NCBI GenBank assembly: GCA_003342895.1 | Contig: PTFA01000363.1 | Location: forward strand, 312,704-376,703 | DNA length: 64,000 nucleotides | Reading direction: 5' to 3' | DNA from: Casuarius casuarius | Taxonomy: Eukaryota; Chordata; Aves; Casuariiformes; Casuariidae | Part shown: positions 24,386 to 38,060 of the stretch, piece by piece | Position numbering within the stretch: position 1 is the stretch's first letter | Layout of the letters: each line of letters opens with the position of its first letter | Program-made: the position numbers and the translations under genes | The notes under the pieces: model-generated | What the model saw: the letters and a program-made list of their open reading frames with translations, nothing else | Database searches by the model: none | Told to the model about the DNA's origin: nothing

Positions 24386-27300
24386 AGTCCTGAAGTGACT
24401 ACAGTCACTGGCATTTACCTTCTGCATTTTCATTTGCAAAAAATAAAATGTAATTTTTTTATAAAGCAGAACATACCTTAGCAATGCCATGGAAAAGAAC
24501 ATAAGTTCTATGCAGTTAAATTTGTCAGTTTATCCTCATTATTAGAGTAAAACCTGTTTATCCTATTGTTGCCCATACACAACACATTAAATCGACTCAC
24601 AATTGCTAAAGTCAAGTTTATCCCTACATGCATATAGTAAGCCTAAGAGTGAAATGATACCAGAATGTTCTACCAAATTTCTTTAAATAACTGAAATGTA
24701 TATGGATTAAGCATTATACTGTTCTGATAGGTAATTGCTCTATTTTAAAGATGTTAATTAATGAAATATACATATAATGTTTAGGACCACATCTATTCCA
24801 TTTAGTTAAACAGACCTTATCAACATATTTTTCCCTGCAAATTCACACCCAACTTTTAAAGTTAGATAGAGCACAGTTGAATATATTTAGTAAACAAACA
24901 TACCAGAGGGAGGCTTTATGTTAGCCTTCTAAAAATATTCTGTGCTAAATATTTTTGTCATATACTTAAATTTCACTGGGCATACTTTTAGGCAATTGCC
25001 TCTCAATACGTTGTCTAAGAATACAGTACTGTATGGCAGAAATATAGCATATTATAGTAAAAGATAGTACAGCAAAAATACTCTCTAAATAATATGAAAT
25101 AAAGATTTAGGAAATTACATTAAATATTTTAATAGTTCCTAAAGAACTGCAATAGCATTTGTTGCTGTATCTTACTAAACCTGCACTCAGTCTTGCATAT
25201 GAAAAAATAAAAGGTAGCATAACATTCCAGTAAATGTCCTTAATAATTAAGGAAAGACAGCTGAAAAAATGCTTTCAAAATGGTTTAAGTAATATAAAAG
25301 AATAAATTCATGTTCAGGCAAACTGCTACATTAAAAAAAATCAATTAAAATGTTATTCAAGCTATTGGTAGTGAAAGACATTCCAAAAATTCTGGACATA
25401 TTTTCACTTTACAGGTCTGGTTTCTGCAATATGAACACTTCCATCTAATGATCAGAGTATAAACACATTTCTTTTCCAAAGGTTACTAAAAGCTATCAGA
25501 GTGGATTATTGATACAGTAATTTTCTCATATGGAAGTAAAAGTAGACCCCAAGTCTGAAAAATGGTCACAAGAGCATATGAAATCCCAGATTCTATTAGC
25601 GATTCCATGCTCCAATATCAATAATTAAAAGTGAAAATTTGCAGAACATACTGTTTGATCAGCACAAGTAGGGAAATATAATTAGAGAAGTATACTTAAA
25701 AAGCGTTGGTGACAATGACTAAGTAATTTGTAGTTATATTCTCAGAGTTTAATTAATAAATCTAACTTTGACCTTGTCTGCTTTGATATTCACTAGCTGC
25801 AATCATTATAAAATAAGCTTTGGGAAAAGAAGCAGGCAGCTTGTACCTGTAAAATCTATCCCTCTTTGAGGCCATGCCAACACACACTAGAGCAAACAAT
25901 ATTTTGCACACGAGGGTTTAGCTCTGGTTTAGCTGGCCACAAATATGTAAACTGAATTCCAAAACAGGCAGGCCCAAATATGACATCAGTGTATTTACCC
26001 TAACACAGTGGTACTCCAAATAGCTGTACCTTAGCATATCTATATAAGAAGATGGAATCTGCTTTAAAAATTTACTGTAGTTGTATAAATCAGAAGTTAC
26101 TAGAATCAGATACTTCAGCCCTTTAAATTCAGGAGCATTAGAATAGCATTTAGATGAAAATATAATCTATTCAGGAAATATTTATTCGATTTTATTTTTA
26201 AAAACACCCGTAGGGAACCTGCTGCTAAAAAGATAAGGACAATTTATTACTGAGTAGGTGCAGATTTCATTAGAAAGACAGATTTGCTAAAATATGCAAA
26301 TATGCTGGAAATTATAGATGGATATTCAGGAAATATGACTTTTTAGGCCTTGCATTCCAAATACATTTTCTTTCAGCTAGTTAATATATTTGCTATGTAC
26401 TTAATAAACAACATGACTGCATTTTTGGGATGATACACACAGACACATGGTAGTATGATTCATGTGTGGACCACAGAATAATTTAAAATCATAGACGTCT
26501 GAAACTACAGTATTCTGGTGGCCCTTGTGGGTTTGAAAGTTACTAAAATAAATTCAAAGTAGGAAGAGTCCATTGTGATCATACTGTAAAAGAAGTGACA
26601 ATTCGCATAACAAAATCAGTCAGAGGCCAATTCAAAGTGGAGCAATTCCAATCTAGAAGCAGCAGAGTCAGCTGAGCTGCTGGTGTTGAAATTTCATTAT
26701 GGCCAAAAGAACTAGGAAGTCCTCTGTCACAGCTCNTCGCTTTTATAAAGATGTAATGAGAGCTTTGTAAACAAACTTTAAATGTTAAGCATCAGCCTAT
26801 ATAAATAAACTTTCATCTATTTAGAAACAAAAACTTTAAAAGGAAAAATTGTTTAAGCGTTTATTTTTAAACAGTTATTTTAAAAATGATCAGCCTTGAC
26901 ATCAGAACATCGTTCTGTCATCATAAGAAAAGGGAGTTTAATACTAAGGGAATCAAGCTGTTTGAGTTTCACAGTTGTTCTTTTCCAAACTTAGTGAAAG
27001 CTACTACAATTTAACTGTTCAGCAGTAATTGACTTAAACATCTAGAGAAAATAACAATTAAAAAGGTACAAAGGGTTTCCCACTGTACAAATACATTAAA
27101 GTAGGTAAATATGAATTCTGAATAAATGAATTTTTAATATATTCACTCTTTGAAAAGCACTCTTTTATTCTGTATACATAAGCATCACAGTGTTTACGAA
27201 AACAACTGTTTTGAAAAGTAAATAAGACCCTGGCAAAGAGAATGTTGTGCCCTACTTCTGTGGCTGATCTGAAGTTGGTAATTCACTTTTACACTTTGTG

Positions 27301-27477
27301 GCTTTATTCCTTTAGCTCAAGAGTTAGTGTGTGTGGATTAAAGTGTAATCTTCAGGGAGACATTGTATCAATAACTTATTTCAGTGTACATAATACCCNG
27401 AGTGAAAATATTGATGGACAATGGCATGTAATGACATATGTCAACCATGGGAGGGAAGTTTAATAATGCTGGACATG

Positions 27478-27665
27478 CCATGAGGAAATCTGGCCTCAGT
27501 TCCTGGCTCTGATACAGCTTTTCTTTATGTGACAAATCATTTCATCTGCCTAAATTGCTTTTCCCACAATTTAAATGGGGATAATATTTGTTTACTTTTC
27601 CAGATATTGTGAGGATTAATTTATCCATACTTGTGAAAGCATTTTAAATTCCTACAATGGACGTC
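27478..27665 (+). mobile_element. MIR/CORE-SINE fragment, forward orientation
   Basis: Seen: the stretch shows in order a TTCCTGGCTCTGATACAG part, a GTGACAAATCATTTCATCTG part, an AAATGGGGATAATA block, and a TTGTGAGGATTAATTTAT block leading into a GAAAGCATTTTAAA tail. These are the landmarks of a forward MIR-type element in the right order. It is diverged and therefore ancient. No reading frame of note crosses it. Confidence 0.8.
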
Positions 27666-30600
27666 TCTACTGGACTTTAACATACAGCTGACCTGTACTC
27701 TGGGAGTATTTCTCTTGAACAGCAAGTGATCAGGCTCAAACACATTTGCCTCAATCTGGCACCCCTTTCATGCCACTTCTGCTACAACTAATAACAGAAA
27801 ATGTTTATTTCTGGCACACTGGCTTAGCAACATTACTCTTAGCATTTTTGTATTTGGACACAGCAAGAACAACTGGATTAAATTTACTGTACCACAACTG
27901 GATTAGGTTTATTGCATCTTAGTGGCCACTAGCACAAACACAGCAAGACTTTTTAACATCTAGAGCATCTCACATGCTACCCCCTATTCCTGCTTCAACC
28001 CCACACTCTCAGAGCTCCTTGCTATTTCTGCCTGGTAAAGACTTTAGGCTCAGGTAATAACTGCCCTGACATTTGGTACCACTCTCTTGCTGTTCCTCCG
28101 ACTATGAATAGTAAAAGGCAAAAATACATCCAAAAATATAAAAATCCCCACAAATGAAGGATAAAGAGATTAAGAATAAAATATACATATATATATTTCT
28201 GGCACACCGTAGAAACAGAACCTGAGAACTCTCCTGAATCATTTTTAGAAAAAACTGTCTCTGTAAATTCCCTCAGGATTAAGTAGACCATGAAGGTTCA
28301 CTACATGCATATCCCATCAGCCAAAAGGAAGATGAATTTGCTCATAAAATCATAAATAAGTTATCAGTAACTAAGCTCTCAAGAAAATACAAATTAAAAT
28401 GATGACCTTTGAAACCCAGAAAAAAAACAGTTTAACAGCTGCTGAAGAGCAGGAAACATACCAAGAGGCTTACTGTCAAGCAGGCAAAATTACAGAATCT
28501 AATATTGTGAATGGCCAAGCCAATTCCCTTGATATCACAGTTAGGTGCTGCTAAAGAGACAGTTTGATCCCAGACGAATTTTTATTCTGAATAATGGGAA
28601 GAAAGCTCTTGATAACTGTCTTGCAGTCCTGACAGGAATCCAAATAGTCCCAAGAAAAGTATTCATCATTCAAATGGTGATTCCACTGTTTATTTAGAAG
28701 AAAGCATGACTATCTTTAATCTACTGAGATCATATATCTATACAAGAGATATTACATGAACTTAGTTTAGAAACTGAAATTAACGTTTGAATTATTTAAG
28801 AAGGAATCACTTGTTCTCGTAGCAAAGAAAGAATTGAAATACTTGTCATTACAGTCTTTGCAGAAAACACCTGATTCTGAAAACAAACAAACAAACAAAC
28901 TTGCACCTCAACTGAAATTTCATATTCTTTTTCCCCTCCCATCAGGCAATTTTAGCAAAAGTGAGATAATTAGTTTAGTGATATTTCATTACCTTGAACA
29001 GCCTTGCTTTTGTCACTGGTTAAGAGCATGTAACTGGACAGATCAGCTTGTGTTCCCCTATTGGTTTGTCTGTCTAAATCTACAGATGAAGACTAGAGAA
29101 GAAAAATAGCCATAGTTCAGTTCAGTTTAGACATGAATTTTAACAAGTTTGCCATGAAATATGGGTTTAAAACTATAGCTGCTATTCTGTATTATCCCTA
29201 AAACAGTAAGTGTAAAGAAGTGTCAAGAGAACAAANGGCTCACTGAAAAAAGGCCAATTCTGGTGCAAATCCAATGCTGTTAAATTACGGAGTGGTAATA
29301 ATGAAGTACACCTGCTGCTGCTTTATTCTCAAAAAATGAAAACAACGATTAATTAATTCTAAATTGGAAACTGATGTTCCAGTCACTGAAGGGTTGCAAA
29401 TACGCAAGCTGTAGAAAAGGCAAAGCAGAAATGTCACCAAATATGGGATCCTAGAAGTTGCTGCTGCTTTAGGAGAACAACATCATTTCTTCAGGCAGAA
29501 ACAATGGTCATAAGTAGCAGAGGTGTCACAAGATATATACTAATAGAAGCTAGTGTGACTTATGATCAGGACCGTGGTCAGGACTGATGGACACAGAAGC
29601 AACCAACCTCTTCTCCAAACTGTAGAACTGAGGGAGATCCTGTGCACTCAACAGGACAGTTTGCCTGAAAAGGTCTAGATAGTTGAGCCCCAACACAAAG
29701 CATGGCTATGCAATTAGTTGTGCTTTGTTTTGGTCTACAAATCTTTCGTTTGGACCTACAAATCCAACACAGAGCATTTCCTTTATTGCTGTTTAGCTGA
29801 AAAATTTTGGAATTGTGTATTATACTAATGGTGATTTTTAATTACTATTTTATGTCTGAGGGGTGGGAACATACCTTAGGGTATGCTGATTGAAACCGGT
29901 GTTACCTGTGCAGCAGCTGATATTAGAAAGTGATAATCGTTTAGAATTCAGACAGCCGGGGAAGAAGAATTCTGTGAGATTTCTTGCTCTGAAATATTAC
30001 CAAACACCTCTAATACTACCAAAACAAAAATTGCATATCTAACTCCTCTCAAAATAGTCTTTTTAAACATCCCTATACGATTTCCCTGTCCAGTTAAGAG
30101 CATCAAAAAAAAAAAGAGGAAAGAACAAGAAATCTTTGGCTGTGTATTCACTGCACTTACATAATTCGATGGGACAACTTATCCAAAGGATAAGGTTGGA
30201 TATCCTGCGTTGTGCTGTGAAGCAGCAGTGGCAGAGTAGCTTTTCGATATAACTTGAATTAACCTGCATACATTCATACTGGAGGGAACATGCCTAAGGG
30301 ATCCATATAACAGTGGAACCGGGCCAGGACGTGACCATAAAAGCTAGGGAGAGGATTCAGTTTAAGGAGCACATTTTACCTCACTCTGTCAGTCCTCTTT
30401 TTCCACTATGTTTTCTATGGCTTTTCTCTAGCATCAATATAAACTGTTGAAGTTATTCCCGTTGAGTAATAAGAAATAAGAATCTAAAATCCTAAAATGT
30501 ATATGCTGCTGTGTTGGATTCTGAACTGGGCAATAGACTCTCCTTTTAATTCAGTAAAGTAGGATTTATATAAAACTTCAAACACTTAGTTTAGATTCAT

Positions 30601-33229
30601 TTGACAATATTAAATGCTTAATCCACACTTAGAAGAATTCCAAAGCACAGTCTTTGTGTTACAAAGGAAATTGAGTAATTTGGAGAAAATAATAGAATCC
30701 TGCTGCATTCTGGAGAGTTTCTTAGGATGTGGCAAGAATGATGGGTAGGAGGAATTAACCTTCAAAATTCTTTCATTAAACTACTTGCTTATCAAGATTC
30801 AGTCATTTGCGCCCACACATTGCAAGCTCAAAACAAACNTTAGATGATTAAGATAATTTTAACTCTTTCTAAAAGTTTCTAAATCCTTAGCAATTCATTA
30901 ATGAATTTAAGTTGTTCTTAGCTTTAAGGGCTGTACATGCTGGCCATTTATGTTTTGCAATACTGAGAAAAATAAGAATCTAGTTGTTTATCAAAACTAG
31001 ATAAAAGCACCATGATTTTATCACTCCCTTTCATTAGAGTATATTTATCTGAAAAAGTCCATGTTGCTGAGTTTTTCTTTGTTTCTTAACATAAAAATAC
31101 TTCAGTTGTTTTCTTTATAAATCAGTCACTAAATTCTCATGCACAATCTAGATGCAGCAAATCCTTATTTGGAGAAAAAAATCTCAGAGAAATATTTCAA
31201 TTTTAAGCTTTTGTTTATTACAATAAATTGTGAAGTTTGAATCAGTGGTAAAAAAATTAATAACTATGTCTTGGTTTGTTAGAACAACAAACTCCTAAAC
31301 AATGATATGGTTTCCGAGTTTGTGAGCTAGTGATACCATCAGCTGAGAATCTGATGACTCAGAACACTGTCAATTTTGTTTGTCGACATTGCTAAGCTTA
31401 ATACCCTGTATCACAACAACTTCTGAGTAGTTTATCTACAGTAAGCATGAAGAATGCTAACTTTATTATTCAAAATTAATTGCTATGCCTAAATATTTAG
31501 GAACAAATGTCAAGTTTCAAACACACTGGAGTATTCCTGATAATTTAAAATCAACCCTACAAGAGGAGACAGTATAAATTTGCTACCTAAAGTAGAATTA
31601 CTTGCCTGGAAGGTTTCTTATGTCCTAGACAACTTAGTGGGTCTGGGCTGAGCCATGTGAGCAACTGTTGCCTTGTCCCAAATGCCGCTGCTCAACAGTC
31701 CCTCTCTGCTGCAGCAAAGTGGAGGAGGGAGCCCAGCTGCCCCGCTGCCTGCTGCCTTGCTGAGCAGCACCATTCTCCTAGAAAAATTCAGCTCTGTACC
31801 ACAAGTGCTTTCCTAAATGAGTTATTTCCTACTTCCCCTCATAGCCAACCTAGCAGAAGTCCAGTGAAGAAACTGGGAAACAAAAAGTATTGCCTCCCTC
31901 CTTCTCAGTCAGGCTAGAGAAGGGAATTATTCTAACTTACGTCATCAATGAGCTGTGGATAAAAAACAAGACCCTTTTCTCCCACAGCACCCAGGATTCT
32001 GCCTGCTTCTCCATTTCAGTTACGTTGGCTCTGCACTATTGGGCTATCCTTGTTGAGGGCTTAGGTGTAGCTTGCATTCCTTTTCGATTTTGTGTAAAAA
32101 AGGAAGACAGAACATGGTAGAGAAAGAATGTCAAAATACAGTTTGTGGCCTCTTAACCTTTCTGTAAGAGTATGCTCAACCCTCAGGCTGCAAACCATAA
32201 GCATCACCGTAATATATGCTTCACTGAAATATGTGATAACACTCTCGCTCTGCATCATTTTTTATTGTAGTTGGAGAAAGGAAGAGGAGGAAGCTAAAGA
32301 AATCCATTTAAAAGAACTGCATATTTCTTTTAGCTGCTGATTTTCCTGACAATCACCAATTAAATACTGTACTGTTCTCTTCTCTTTATGTAAAATATAC
32401 ACCCAATACAACCCTCTCTTTCAACTTTCCCAATTATTTTATGCACATGGACAATTATATACTTACATCTTCCTGGTATCTCACCATTGTCTGTATCAGA
32501 CCAATTTACAGTGAAAGGCAAGGCTGTGATAACAGGGATGGGGAAGATGGACAGATAATGAGTATGAATTGTATATCCTTCCTTTTACTCCCCTCCCTTC
32601 CTCCACATACCTAGGTACACACATGCACACACATTTTCTTCCCTCTCACATAAACACGCATACGCTCTGTCTCTCTCTCTCCATCTTCTAATCTTTGCTT
32701 CTCTTACAAAATAAAATGTCATACATTTTTCACTAAATAGTATAGAAAGAAACTTACCTTTCCACATCTACTTTTCCCTGCGAATACTGTCCTCTACAAT
32801 AATACATGTACAAACGATGAAAGTCCTACAAGTAAGGAATCTTCCTGCCCCTATTACAGCACTGATTTGCATTCTGCCTTTCATCACCGCTAGTCTCCGC
32901 CAGTATCAACAATGATTGATTGGCTGTTGAAATATTAATACTTTCATCTCCTTTTCCATTTTAGTCTTCTGAACTGATGTAAAAATGAGATTGCAGCCCA
33001 GTACTGTAGGTGACACTTATGACATGAACTGTCACATCTCCTGATTTCCTACTTCTCTAATCAGTTGTTCACTGTGTCCTTTGGAAGAGCTTCTCCACCT
33101 GGACTCCCACACTGAAGCCTCCCTTCATGGGGGGAAGGAGGATGGGCAGGGAGGACAGATTCTTCAAGTTTTTGTCTAATGAATTCCATTCACTCTTTGC
33201 GCATTATCTCTGGATAAACCCACCACCAA
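27666..33229. other. Gene-free stretch with minor simple repeats
   Basis: No gene is supported. It contains an AAAC tetranucleotide repeat at 28,881-28,900, AT-rich unique sequence, and a C/T- and CA-rich segment near 32,590-32,690. Several frames of 60-90 codons are present on both strands but none has coding-like composition together with splice sites. Confidence 0.5.
28881..28900. repeat. (AAAC)5 microsatellite
   Basis: Five uninterrupted AAAC units. Confidence 0.93.
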
Positions 33230-33970
33230 ACTCATCTACCATTTCTCAAAGACCACTTGGAAATTTACTATTCTTTTAGATATCCTGCGTTCATTTGACT
33301 AAATCAAAATCTCCGCCCCATCTCTCTAAACCTCTGCCAGCTCATATCTAGTCACCAGCTTAATCTCCTTCCCTCATGTCTCCAAGGCTATGCTCACCCT
33401 GCATTACCCTCAGCCTGCTGTCATGCAAGCGCATTGTTAAAGCAATGCTTTTTAATTTGGATCTTCTAGTTCTTTGTATTTGAACTGTATCTAAATCCTT
33501 TCTTTGTCACTGCCCCAGGATTTACATTTTCCCACCCTTCATGAAGCAGACTTACATCTGGGATTTGATCATCTCACAGGTCTTTACAGCACCTCCTATT
33601 TCTCTGACCTATTTCTTTCTTGTTTCTTCAACAGCACAACACCACATTCACATCTGCTCAGAGTGCACCTGCAGGGATCAGTTTCCTAAGCTCTTTGAAG
33701 CAAGATGTAACCCTCTTTTCAAGTTCCTCCCACCGACACCTGCTTCTTCATCTTATTAAAGACAAACTATGTCTTCACTTCATGGCCCATTTCCACCTGA
33801 TCATTTCTCATTTTTATCAGTCCTCATCTCCAATTGGCCAATATTACTTACCCCTCCATTGCTCACTAGTAAAAACTCCTAAGTACTGTTGCCAAGCGGG
33901 CTGGTCCATGATTGTATTTACCTAGTACTGTGGTAAAATAAGTGATACTAATTCTACAGCATTCATTGTG
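33230..33970 (+). mobile_element. L2-like LINE fragment with 3' tail, forward orientation
   Basis: Seen: a long pyrimidine-rich stretch contains a segment around 33,530-33,580 (CCTTCATGAAGC followed by ACATCTGGGATTTGATC) that resembles the landmark before the end of the L2 reverse-transcriptase frame. Near 33,890-33,950 a block with CTGGTCCATGATTG, then ACCTAGTACTGTGGTAA, resembles the L2 3' tail of reptiles and birds. The copy is heavily decayed, and open frames of 60-100 codons across it on the plus strand (33,504-33,925) are relics or chance. It encodes nothing functional. The 5' boundary is uncertain. Confidence 0.5.
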
Positions 33971-34063
33971 GATTACATTGCAGATGTAATAGAACAAATC
34001 TCAACCAAATAAAGTTGAACTGACTGCGAATTCCAAGCTCCTTGCCCATTTCCTGACAAAACT

Positions 34064-34073
34064 CCCCCCCCCC
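34064..34073. repeat. C10 homopolymer
   Basis: Ten C in a row, between the two L2-like pieces. Confidence 0.9.
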
Positions 34074-34539
34074 TTTTAATTCTGGTATTCCAAACAATTC
34101 TAGTAATCATAATTAATCATTTAAATCTTCCACTTTTTTTTTGCTTCATAAGCAGTTATGCTGTATTTGGTTAGGTGACAGCCTGTGCTTACCTGAGGAG
34201 GAGTTCATTAAATCTTACTCATTCACTCACCTGAACACTGGTTCTAGTATGAGTTAGCTTTTATTATGAAGCCTTTTCAACTGAAATAAAGACAAATTAC
34301 TTTCAATTAAAAATTAAAAAAGCGTAATGTAAATGACAGCAAATATTTTAATACACTTTTTATTCTTGTATCTAACACCCTATAACCTTCCAGTAGGTTA
34401 TCTGTTTACGAGAGATTATTACTGCATGTGTACGAAATTATCTTGAAATCTTTTAAAAGACTTTCATAAAATATTCTGCTGCACAGCCTGCAGCAGTATC
34501 TCCAAAATCCCTCCTCCTCTCACTCTTAATTTTCTTTCT

Positions 34540-34790
34540 CTCTTCTCCATTATAATCCACACTTAAACTCACATCTTTGCATAAGGCAATGGTTGCAATA
34601 ATCCTCTCATTTGTTATCTAATGCCTAGATTACTGTAATTCACCTTATTTAAGAGTGAGTACTGAGTCCCAAATATAATCACTTTTCCAGATTGCCTTTC
34701 TCTATATTAATCCATAACTATGTATCTTCCTTTAGATCCCACCAGTTTTCATTTGCCAAATCTTAGGCCAAGCGCACTTATTTTCAAAGC
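34540..34790 (+). mobile_element. L2-like LINE fragment (internal part), forward orientation
   Basis: Seen: the string GGTTGCAATAATCCTCTCAT followed by GATTACTGTAATTC matches the well-known L2 internal landmark around 'ttgcaataatcctc...gactactgcaattc', with pyrimidine-rich sequence on both sides. It represents a part of L2 lying upstream of the 3' tail, yet it sits downstream of the tail-bearing piece at 33,230-33,970 in the same orientation. The two are therefore probably separate insertions or a rearranged copy. The 136-codon plus-strand frame starting at 34,720 overlaps its end and is not called as a gene. Confidence 0.55.
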
Positions 34791-35211
34791 CATCAGTAGA
34801 TCAGACACTAGCTACCAACATATCTATTTCTACCAAAATAAAGCACATTTTTTCAGCAGAATAGCTAACAAAACTGAGACAAAGCATGGGACAGTGAAAG
34901 AAGATATTCACAGTCAAGGGAGTCTGGAACAAACTTTCAAACCAAAAAAAAAGCTTAGTTTCAAAACACAACAAAAGATTACTCCTGAAAGTACAGCTTT
35001 CCTAGAAAGTATACAAAAGGGAATACTATTTAATTTTTACTTAAAAAATAATACATCAAAAGGAGACATTCAGAATTGGGGAAGCCAACTATTCCATGAG
35101 AAAAACTGCTGGTATTCCAAGTCTGCTTAAACTTCGTATGAAAGCAGCCTAGAAGGTATTTTAAGGGATTTGATGCTGCCCACTGCCAAAGGGCTAAGAC
35201 GGCGGAGCAGA

Positions 35212-35225
35212 AGCTCGTACGAGCT
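35212..35225. repeat. 14-bp perfect palindrome with two CpGs
   Basis: AGCTCGTACGAGCT is its own reverse complement. It lies in a GC-richer stretch of roughly 80 bases inside AT-rich DNA. Confidence 0.9.
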
Positions 35226-37779
35226 CCAGAACTGATAGCTCTGAAATTATCACTGTGAGGTTTTAGCTTCTTCGTCAAAGCAGATTTTGCCTGACTCAAA
35301 AATTGGGTTTGTTTTCAATTACAACATTAAAAAGTGAGGACAAAAATCTTAATCAAGGAACTTACTTGTCCCATAGCCAAAACATGCTAAGAGGATTAAT
35401 CATCTCTGTTCACATGCCTTTGTTATTTTTGTCAGAACCAGGAGAGTTAATAGCATATTTGGGCATAAACACTGAGCACATGACAGTTGAGATGTTCTAA
35501 AAGACAGCTCATGTATGACCTTATTCGAGAGTAAGAGCTGGATGCATTTAGCTGATTTAACAGTTTTACAACAAACAACAGTGATAATTTCCTGCTTTGT
35601 CTTAGGTAGAAGTTGGCAGCTATCTACAGAATGAATCAGACACTTTTCAACATTACATTTTGGAGACTAACAAGTGCAGCTAGTATGACAGAGCTTTCTT
35701 TACCCTTTTGTAAACCCTTTAAAAATTACAGTAAACATTTCTCAGTAAATAGATAACTAACGCTATAGTTATTTAATACGTCTATTTTTCNTAGTTATTG
35801 GTATTTGCAAGAGTGTATGATCTGTATACTTATATTTTTCTTTAGAGATATATAAGAAGTACAAAAGAAAAGATTGCCATCGTTATTGCAATTGTGTAAC
35901 ATAATGAGTCAATTAGAAAAGACAACATGAACTTATGCTTAAACTGAGGACGATAGAAACATTGTCCATAAGAGTGATTTATCAGTCTAAAAGAATCTAT
36001 GATATTTCTTAAAAAAAACCCTCAAAAACTGAAAGAAAAATAGCATCTAATGCAATATTGTCCGGGCTTTTGTCAAGTTGCTGCACTTAAATACAAATAA
36101 AATCAAATTAATATTTTCAGTGAAATAAGTTACCTCCTATTGCTCTAGGAGACACCTAAAAAGAGGCTAAATGAGATTGGCAGCTGTGTATAAAACTCAT
36201 TAAATTTTCACTAAAGCTTCTAAGTACTGTTGAAGTAAGAAATCAATATTACCTAGCCAACGTAACAGTGAAATAGTTGGGTGCAAAGCAAAAAAGAGAA
36301 AAAAAAAGTGCAAGCAAAGTAAATGAACCATCATACCTAATAAATTTATCTTTAATCTTGGAAATATTTATGAAGTATATGTGTAATTTTTCAAGATTAA
36401 ATGTCACCTATGGTTCAAGGCATACTAATAAATCATTTTTTGATAGGTTATGCAAAACAGTGTGATTGGAATTACTAATCTACCAAACAAACTTGTATTG
36501 AAGAATGGATGGACTTAGCAACCAAACAGAATGTTTTTTGTCTCAAATTCTGTTTTCACATCTGCTTATTAGGACTTTCCCCTGAGTGAATTAATTACCA
36601 TTAAGGAACCACACACAATGTATCCAGTCCCATTAATAGTATCTTTTAAAATAACCCTTCAGATATCTTGGCAAGCATGCAAAATTAGTATTTAATATTT
36701 CTCTCCTCAACTAATTAGGATGAACATAAAATATGAAATACAGGATTTGTAAAAATATTTTCTTATGAAATTACACTTAATTATAGCCTTTTTCAGCTAT
36801 GTGTACCTTTTAATATGGTACTTAATCTTTATTCTCTTCTATGAAAATGTGAAATAAAAGTGGAGCGACAAAGCTTTTCTTGTACCAATGAGATGAAAAA
36901 AACTCATTTGTATTTAATATAGTATTCTCCAGGTATTTGTTATTATGAAAACACATATTTACAGAATATAAAAGTAGCACTAGATTGGAGATTACATACA
37001 AATTTTCTATACATTATTCAATACAGTTGAATATGTCAGTAATTTCAAGCCTCACCAAATAATTCTGGNTTTTTTTAGAATAAATTTGACCTGCTTCATT
37101 CCTCCCTTCCTTGATTTACATCATAAATAATATAATCATGTTGGCTAACTCCCCTTTCATGATACTCATCTTTAAATAAAAACATTTCTTCACTGAAGAC
37201 TAACNAAATACATTCATCCTACAACAAACTAGAATAACCATTACAGCTGTAAAAAAGTGTCCTAACCCTGTACATTTTCCTTAATTTTTCTCTTCTTGCT
37301 TTATCCACCTGACAAGCCATCTGCCAGCTGAGCTTAGTAGTAGAATACCTACAACCCTCAAAGTCAAATCACTCCCCAGNGCTATTAAGTAAGCAACCAT
37401 TTTTCTCCAATACAAATGTTCCTACTTCAATAAAGAGTATACAAGTCCTCAAGGAAGCAGTTGTTGAGAGCAAGATCCACTTCAGAGAGAGATTTTGGCA
37501 ATGGAAATAGAAAATGTGCTACCACATATGATAAATGATAACATAGGGAATAAACTGATGAAAGAAAAGAAATAAACAGGCAAAAGTAGGAAAAAATTTG
37601 GAATTTCCATTGCAAAATTGGTTCTTTCCTTACTAGGAAGGTGACATACACTTTGGGATAAGCATTTGCCAGTTACAAATACCAGCAAACAGAAAATTAA
37701 GTAATGAGGGTTGCAAGAAACAGAATACAGAATAAATACGGGAGAAGGAAACACTGCTTTTTCTGGTCCCNGCCTTAGA

Positions 37780-38060
37780 CTAGTTAAATGCAGAGTTTTG
37801 GGAGCAGCTGTGCCAATGCCCTGCTGTCAGTGGGCTGGGGGCCACGCATCTGCCACGCGCAGGCAGTGCAGATGCAGGACTGCCCGGAAGATGGTGATGA
37901 TGAGCAANGAAGGGAGGCCAAGGAATACCCCCAGGAAGCCCCGTGCATCGCAGGGCAGGCATGAGCCAAGACAGCTTGGCCAGAGGGAGAACGGGAGCCT
38001 CAAAAGACCAGGCCAGGCTGAAGGACTCTTTTCTCTCGATGGAACGGGAGAGAGCCTGGT
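37780..38060. other. Isolated GC-rich patch
   Basis: About 280 bases are much richer in GC than the flanks, with several CpGs and two ambiguous bases at or near its left half (37,772 and 37,908). Frames are open on both strands across it, which is what GC-rich noncoding sequence does. It could be a small CpG island, a decayed insertion or an exon. Nothing in the translations is recognisable. Confidence 0.35.

Larger units (their letters stand above)
20431..27477. other. Gene-free unique stretch
   Basis: Long AT-rich unique sequence with few simple repeats. It contains a perfect 20-bp tandem duplication, an AT-rich hairpin near 24.36 kb and a cluster of four ambiguous bases between 21,875 and 22,337. 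No exon is supported. The low density of recognisable repeats across about 7 kb is compatible with conserved noncoding DNA but does not show it. Confidence 0.5.

Noticed and set aside
34720..35130. Plus-strand open frame of 136 codons, the longest in the window
   Set aside because: It begins inside an L2-like fragment, has Lys/Ser/Thr/Phe-rich composition typical of AT-rich chance frames, and lacks a recognised domain. A frame this long is expected about once by chance here.
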